64,000 nucleotides of DNA from Candidatus Thorarchaeota archaeon. Lineage in GTDB: Archaea > Asgardarchaeota > Thorarchaeia > Thorarchaeales > Thorarchaeaceae. The stretch is taken from positions 1 to 64,000 of the forward strand of contig JACAEL010000069.1 in assembly GCA_013388835.1 (NCBI GenBank), written 5' to 3'. Shown piece by piece: positions 61,103 through 64,000 of the stretch (position 1 is its first letter; every line of letters starts with the position of its first letter). A program made the translations under genes and the position numbers. The notes below the pieces were generated by a model. The model saw only the letters and a program-made list of their open reading frames with translations. It ran no database searches and was not told where the DNA came from.

Positions 61103-61993
61103 GTGGATAAACTCGTGCTTCTCGGAGTGTCATATCATGAGAACATCAACAACTGGGCCACCAAGAGCATCATAGATGCGATGACGTTTCGAGGTCACGA
61201 AGTGAAGGCCTTCAGGCTCTCAGAACTGGGAGCTGAGGTGCCACACAAGTTCACGCTTCACGAGGACGAGGATGTTTCAGGCATGGCAGGACTGCTGGTC
61301 AGGACGATAGGATATGGCACTGGTGACCAGATAACTTACAGAATCAGCCTCCTTGAACACCTCGAGGACGCTGGTGTCTATGTGATGAATCCTGCCTACT
61401 CGTTCAGAAGGGCGAAGGACAAGTATGCCACCCTCACTGCACTCCACAAGGCGGGAATAAAGGTACCAAGAACATATGTCGGGGAGAACTTGGATGCTGC
61501 GGCCAAGTTTGTGGAAGAAGTCGGAGATGTCGTCATCAAGCCCCTCATAGGGTCCAGAGGACTGGGCTCGATCCGAGCGGAGCACAGAGAGCTGACATAC
61601 AGAGCGATGAAGTTCATACACCAGCTGGGTCAGGTGCTCTATGTACAAGAGATGATTGACAAGCCCGACAGAGACATACGTGCCTTCGTGATAGGCGGTC
61701 AGATGGTGGGGGCCATGTACAGATACCTTCCTGCTGGAGAGTGGCGCACAAATGTTCATGGAGGGGGACAGCCAGTCAAAGCCACTCTGGACCCTGAGTA
61801 TGTAGAGTGCGCTATCAAGACCGCAGAAGTACTCAGACTGGACTACACCGGTGTGGACATAATAGAGACCCCAGAGGGACCATGTGTAATAGAGGCCAAC
61901 GCCGCACCTTCGTGGGCCGGTCTCTCAACGGTCATTCCCGTGGACATAGCAGGGGCTATAGTGGACCATCTCGTGAATATGTGCAAGAGGTAG
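61103..61993 (+). CDS. RimK-type ATP-grasp ligase
   Basis: A 296-residue ATP-grasp enzyme with a RimK-like N-terminus, FRRAKDKYATLTALHKAGIK, VVIKPLIGSRGLGSI (phosphate loop), VQEMIDKPDRDIRAFVIGG, NVHGGGQPVKA and GVDIIETPEGPCVIEANAAP. The family links amino acids, often glutamate, to a carboxylate in an ATP-dependent step; archaeal relatives include MptN and CofF, which add glutamate to tetrahydromethanopterin or F420. Which substrate this one uses cannot be told here. TTG/GTG usage aside, the start 61103 has AGAAGGTGG upstream. Confidence 0.85.
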   Translation: MDKLVLLGVSYHENINNWATKSIIDAMTFRGHEVKAFRLSELGAEVPHKFTLHEDEDVSGMAGLLVRTIGYGTGDQITYRISLLEHLEDAGVYVMNPAYSFRRAKDKYATLTALHKAGIKVPRTYVGENLDAAAKFVEEVGDVVIKPLIGSRGLGSIRAEHRELTYRAMKFIHQLGQVLYVQEMIDKPDRDIRAFVIGGQMVGAMYRYLPAGEWRTNVHGGGQPVKATLDPEYVECAIKTAEVLRLDYTGVDIIETPEGPCVIEANAAPSWAGLSTVIPVDIAGAIVDHLVNMCKR

Positions 61994-62006
61994 CTGCCCA
62001 CAGGGA

Positions 62007-62768
62007 TCAGGCCTTTGACACGGCCGCAGCAACAGCCTTCCTAACCTGGTCACGTGAGTATATCCGGAACTGGGCATCCGTCGTGCTGATGGCACCTATC
62101 TCCATCCTCTCGCTGCGCTCATCAATCTTGTCAGCGGCAATCTTCTCGCGTTGGGGGCTCAGGACGGCCTTTATTGCAAGTCCAAGCGCTTGATCAAGGC
62201 TCAATCCGTCCTTGTATTCCTTCTCCAGAGCTGTTGCAAACATGTCCTTGACAGCGTCTGCATCCTTACCAATCGCAGCGGCCTTGTAGCCCCAGAATGA
62301 ACCGGAGGGGTCAGTCATGTACAGCTGCGGAACACCTGCATCGACACCAGCCACCAAGAGTGAAACGCCAAAGGGACGGTATCCTCCTGCTTGTGTATAC
62401 ATCTGCTTGATATCGCAGAGGTCAATGACAAGCGAACGGATTGAGATGGGCTCGTCGTAACTGAGCCTACTGATTTGGGCCTGTACTCTTGCCCGGTCTA
62501 TCAGCTTTCGTGCGTCTGCATGAAGTCCGGAGATTGCAGTGCCTACATGGTCATCAATCAGGAGAATCTTCTTCAGAGAGTCCATGTCCACGAGCTGATG
62601 AGGTGTGTGTTTCTCGCCAACAAGAACGACACCGTCAGTCGCCTTCACGCCGACAGCCAAGGGTCCTCTCCGCACAGCCTCGATGGCGTACTCGACCTGA
62701 TACAGCCGTCCTTCTGGGCTGAACATTGTAATAGCCCTGTCGTAGTTCTGACTTGAAACCGGGAACAT
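62007..62768 (-). CDS. psmA: 20S proteasome alpha subunit
   Basis: A 253-residue protein with the alpha-type N-terminal helix and signature YDRAITMFSPEGRLYQVEYA, then AVGVKATDGVVLVGEKH, MYTQAGGYRPFGVSLLVAGV and the C-terminal KIDERSERMEIGAI. Alpha subunits form the outer heptameric rings of the 20S core that gate substrate entry; they lack the N-terminal threonine of beta subunits. ATG 62768 is the start; relatives have a similar N-terminus. No beta subunit lies in the window. Confidence 0.96.
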   Translation of the reverse strand: MFPVSSQNYDRAITMFSPEGRLYQVEYAIEAVRRGPLAVGVKATDGVVLVGEKHTPHQLVDMDSLKKILLIDDHVGTAISGLHADARKLIDRARVQAQISRLSYDEPISIRSLVIDLCDIKQMYTQAGGYRPFGVSLLVAGVDAGVPQLYMTDPSGSFWGYKAAAIGKDADAVKDMFATALEKEYKDGLSLDQALGLAIKAVLSPQREKIAADKIDERSERMEIGAISTTDAQFRIYSRDQVRKAVAAAVSKA

Positions 62769-62854
62769 ATGGGGAAAAGCTCCTTAGACCATTGCCTAGT
62801 CAACCATTCAGAATGGGGTTCGGTAGAGAGCGTTAAAAGCTTGTCTGTGCGTTA

Positions 62855-63544
62855 TCAACTCCAATTCAGTCTTATTCGGACTCCGTTGACGTCCATGTTC
62901 TGCAGGTCCTTCAGCTCGTCCAGCTGGGGTCTCCGCATTGCTTCAGACTCCTGACAGCTTGGCCGGGGAACGTAGTTCTGCACTGTGTATTGACCCTTGA
63001 AACCAAGCTCTGAGAGTACGTGCGCGATTTCGAGAATGTCATCGGGACTGAGCAGGCCGCTGGCATAAGTTGTCCGGGGCCAGAATGCCACATGCGAGTC
63101 CAGGACGGCCTCAATACTCGTTCTTACAGATGGCCATGGATTGTATGTGCATCCTGTCACTCGCGGATACGAGTCGGGTCTTGTCTTCATGTCAAACCAG
63201 ACAGAGTCAAGGTATGTAAGACAACGCCGAAGCACAGTCGGGACTGAACCCTGTGTATTGAGATTGATGTGCTTCCCCCTCTCCTCACGTAGTAGGGCTA
63301 GAAGATCTGGAAGGTCCTTGTGAACTGTTGGCTCACCACCAGTGATGCAATACCCGTCGGTAAGATGACCCTGTGACCTGCGCACAATCTCATCCAGCGG
63401 GACGGCCACGCCGGAGTCCAGTGGAATCAGCTCGCTGTTCTGACAGTATGGACACCTGAAGTTGCAGCCCCCGGTGAAGATGACTGTCACAGGCTTACCG
63501 GGCACATCAGAGAGGCTGACATCGATTATCGACCCGAGACGCAA
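62855..63544 (-). CDS. Radical SAM activating enzyme (NrdG/PflA-like)
   Basis: A 229-residue radical SAM protein with the cluster motif TGGCNFRCPYCQNSE (CxxxCxxC) and the SAM-binding GYCITGGEP. The rest (LDSVWFDMKTRPDSYPRVTG, VAFWPRTTYASGLLSPDD) matches small activases of anaerobic ribonucleotide reductase or pyruvate-formate-lyase type. The partner glycyl-radical enzyme is not in the window, so the target is unknown. TTG 63544 is preceded by GGAGTGA. Confidence 0.85.
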   Translation of the reverse strand: MRLGSIIDVSLSDVPGKPVTVIFTGGCNFRCPYCQNSELIPLDSGVAVPLDEIVRRSQGHLTDGYCITGGEPTVHKDLPDLLALLREERGKHINLNTQGSVPTVLRRCLTYLDSVWFDMKTRPDSYPRVTGCTYNPWPSVRTSIEAVLDSHVAFWPRTTYASGLLSPDDILEIAHVLSELGFKGQYTVQNYVPRPSCQESEAMRRPQLDELKDLQNMDVNGVRIRLNWS

Positions 63545-63615
63545 GCGTCGTCACTCCTATTCGTTCAGAGAGCATCTGCTGTCGGCCTTATTAATATGCC
63601 AGAACAGCCGCTCGA

Positions 63616-64000
63616 CTACGCACGGCGCAGAGTGACAGTGAACCGGGCTCCTTGAGCGGGCTGGCCATCAACGCGGTCGCCCAGTTCTATTTGGCCTCCG
63701 TACTTGCGAACCATCTGATACACTAGTGTGAGGCCCACTCCGCCACTCCTCTTTGACCTCTCGAATATGATGGCCTTCTTGGCATCGCTTATACCAGGAC
63801 CATTGTCAGATACGCTCACCTTCACCGAGGAGTCAGTCGTCTCAAGTTCCACCCAGATCTCCTTGGACTCCTTTGGGTTGTGTCTGGCTGCGTTCTCCAG
63901 AAGATTCCACATGAGCTCGCCAAGAAGTGCGTCGGCGACAACGAGGACATCTTCGTGAAGACCACTCAGATGAACCCGAGCTCCATACACACGCTCGACT
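63616..64000 (-). CDS. Histidine kinase, C-terminal ATPase domain (partial)
   Basis: The window ends inside this gene; the frame is open to base 64000. The visible 128 residues form a HATPase_c domain with the N box (MWNLLENAARHNPKESK), G1 box (DNGPGISDA), and G2 box (GGVGLTLVYQMVRKYGG). The upstream dimerisation and sensor domains lie beyond the window. Histidine kinases are patchy in archaea; the receiver partner is not seen here. Confidence 0.88.
   Translation of the reverse strand, partial: VERVYGARVHLSGLHEDVLVVADALLGELMWNLLENAARHNPKESKEIWVELETTDSSVKVSVSDNGPGISDAKKAIIFERSKRSGGVGLTLVYQMVRKYGGQIELGDRVDGQPAQGARFTVTLRRA

Noticed and set aside
61103-61993. Assigning the RimK-type ligase as MptN or CofF
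   Set aside because: Both subfamilies share the visible motifs, and no F420 or methanopterin gene is nearby to decide.
1-64000. tRNA, rRNA, CRISPR arrays and insertion sequences
   Set aside because: I scanned for T-loop-like GTTCNANNC contexts, spaced direct repeats and transposase motifs and found nothing convincing; short RNA genes could still be missed by eye.

Overview
The window looks like chromosome of an archaeon, most likely an Asgard archaeon (a Thorarchaeia-like lineage is my best guess; I cannot confirm it without a search). Archaeal evidence seen directly: a proteasome alpha subunit, a PAC2-family protein, a PDCD5-family protein, a DTD2/GEK1-type D-aminoacyl-tRNA deacylase, cyclic 2,3-diphosphoglycerate synthase-like GTPase, an ADP-forming acyl-CoA synthetase, TATA-like boxes 25-30 bases before inferred transcript starts, and many TTG/GTG starts behind GGTGA or GGAG sites. 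Eukaryote-flavoured proteins point to Asgard: a longin-like protein with a winged helix, an E2F/DP-like winged-helix protein with the RRxYD recognition motif, a CIA2/MIP18-like iron-sulfur assembly protein, a Ras-fold pseudo-GTPase, and a disordered acidic protein with a run of eight prolines. No rRNA, tRNA, CRISPR array, insertion sequence or phage gene was seen.

Layout. 1-8.6 kb: NSUN methyltransferase end, helical-repeat protein, PDCD5, coiled-coil winged-helix protein, TatD nuclease, PAC2 protein, a 7-TM protein, the longin-like protein, an EMAP-domain RNA-binding protein and a MazG-like pyrophosphohydrolase. 8.7-13 kb: a PaaK-like CoA ligase, a membrane protein, and the cDPG synthase-like GTPase. 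13.1-24.8 kb: the most unusual region. An E2F-like factor and a cyclophilin-like protein are followed by a cluster of von Willebrand A (VWA) proteins, three of which carry an N-terminal Cdc48-N-like double-psi barrel. Two of the four VWA domains have lost the metal site. One is fused to a dead amidohydrolase domain, and its living paralogue is divergently transcribed next to it. A HEAT-repeat protein with tandem helical motifs closes the cluster. I consider this the best candidate for an undescribed protein system.

25-40 kb: metabolism. A CAAX-type protease, an FGGY sugar kinase, an MBL hydrolase, then a long minus-strand fatty-acid/acyl-CoA oxidation block (two enoyl-CoA hydratases, thiolase with its DUF35 partner, 3-hydroxyacyl-CoA dehydrogenase, SCP2 protein, two unknown small proteins, nitroreductase). 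It ends in an ADP-forming acyl-CoA synthetase paired with a DRTGG-domain protein that would make ATP from the CoA products. 40-49 kb: a ribbon-helix-helix regulator of 46 residues, sugar epimerase, YkgJ cysteine-cluster protein, aminotransferase, DUF362 protein, ThiF/MoeB-like E1 enzyme, disordered poly-proline protein, pseudo-GTPase, CIA2-like protein, RimI-like acetyltransferase.

49-57 kb: a minus-strand block of coiled-coil proteins led by a 1298-residue TrmB-like protein in which about 1100 residues of coiled coil separate a DNA-binding-type winged helix from a phospholipase-D-like end domain; the D-aminoacyl-tRNA deacylase sits inside this block. 57-64 kb: a beta-sandwich protein with an in-frame TGA, a winged-helix regulator, an Mrr-like nuclease, a tandem beta-carbonic-anhydrase-like protein with one dead copy, a RimK-type ligase, the proteasome alpha subunit, a radical SAM activase and the end of a histidine kinase. 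GC-rich hairpins lie directly after many stop codons.
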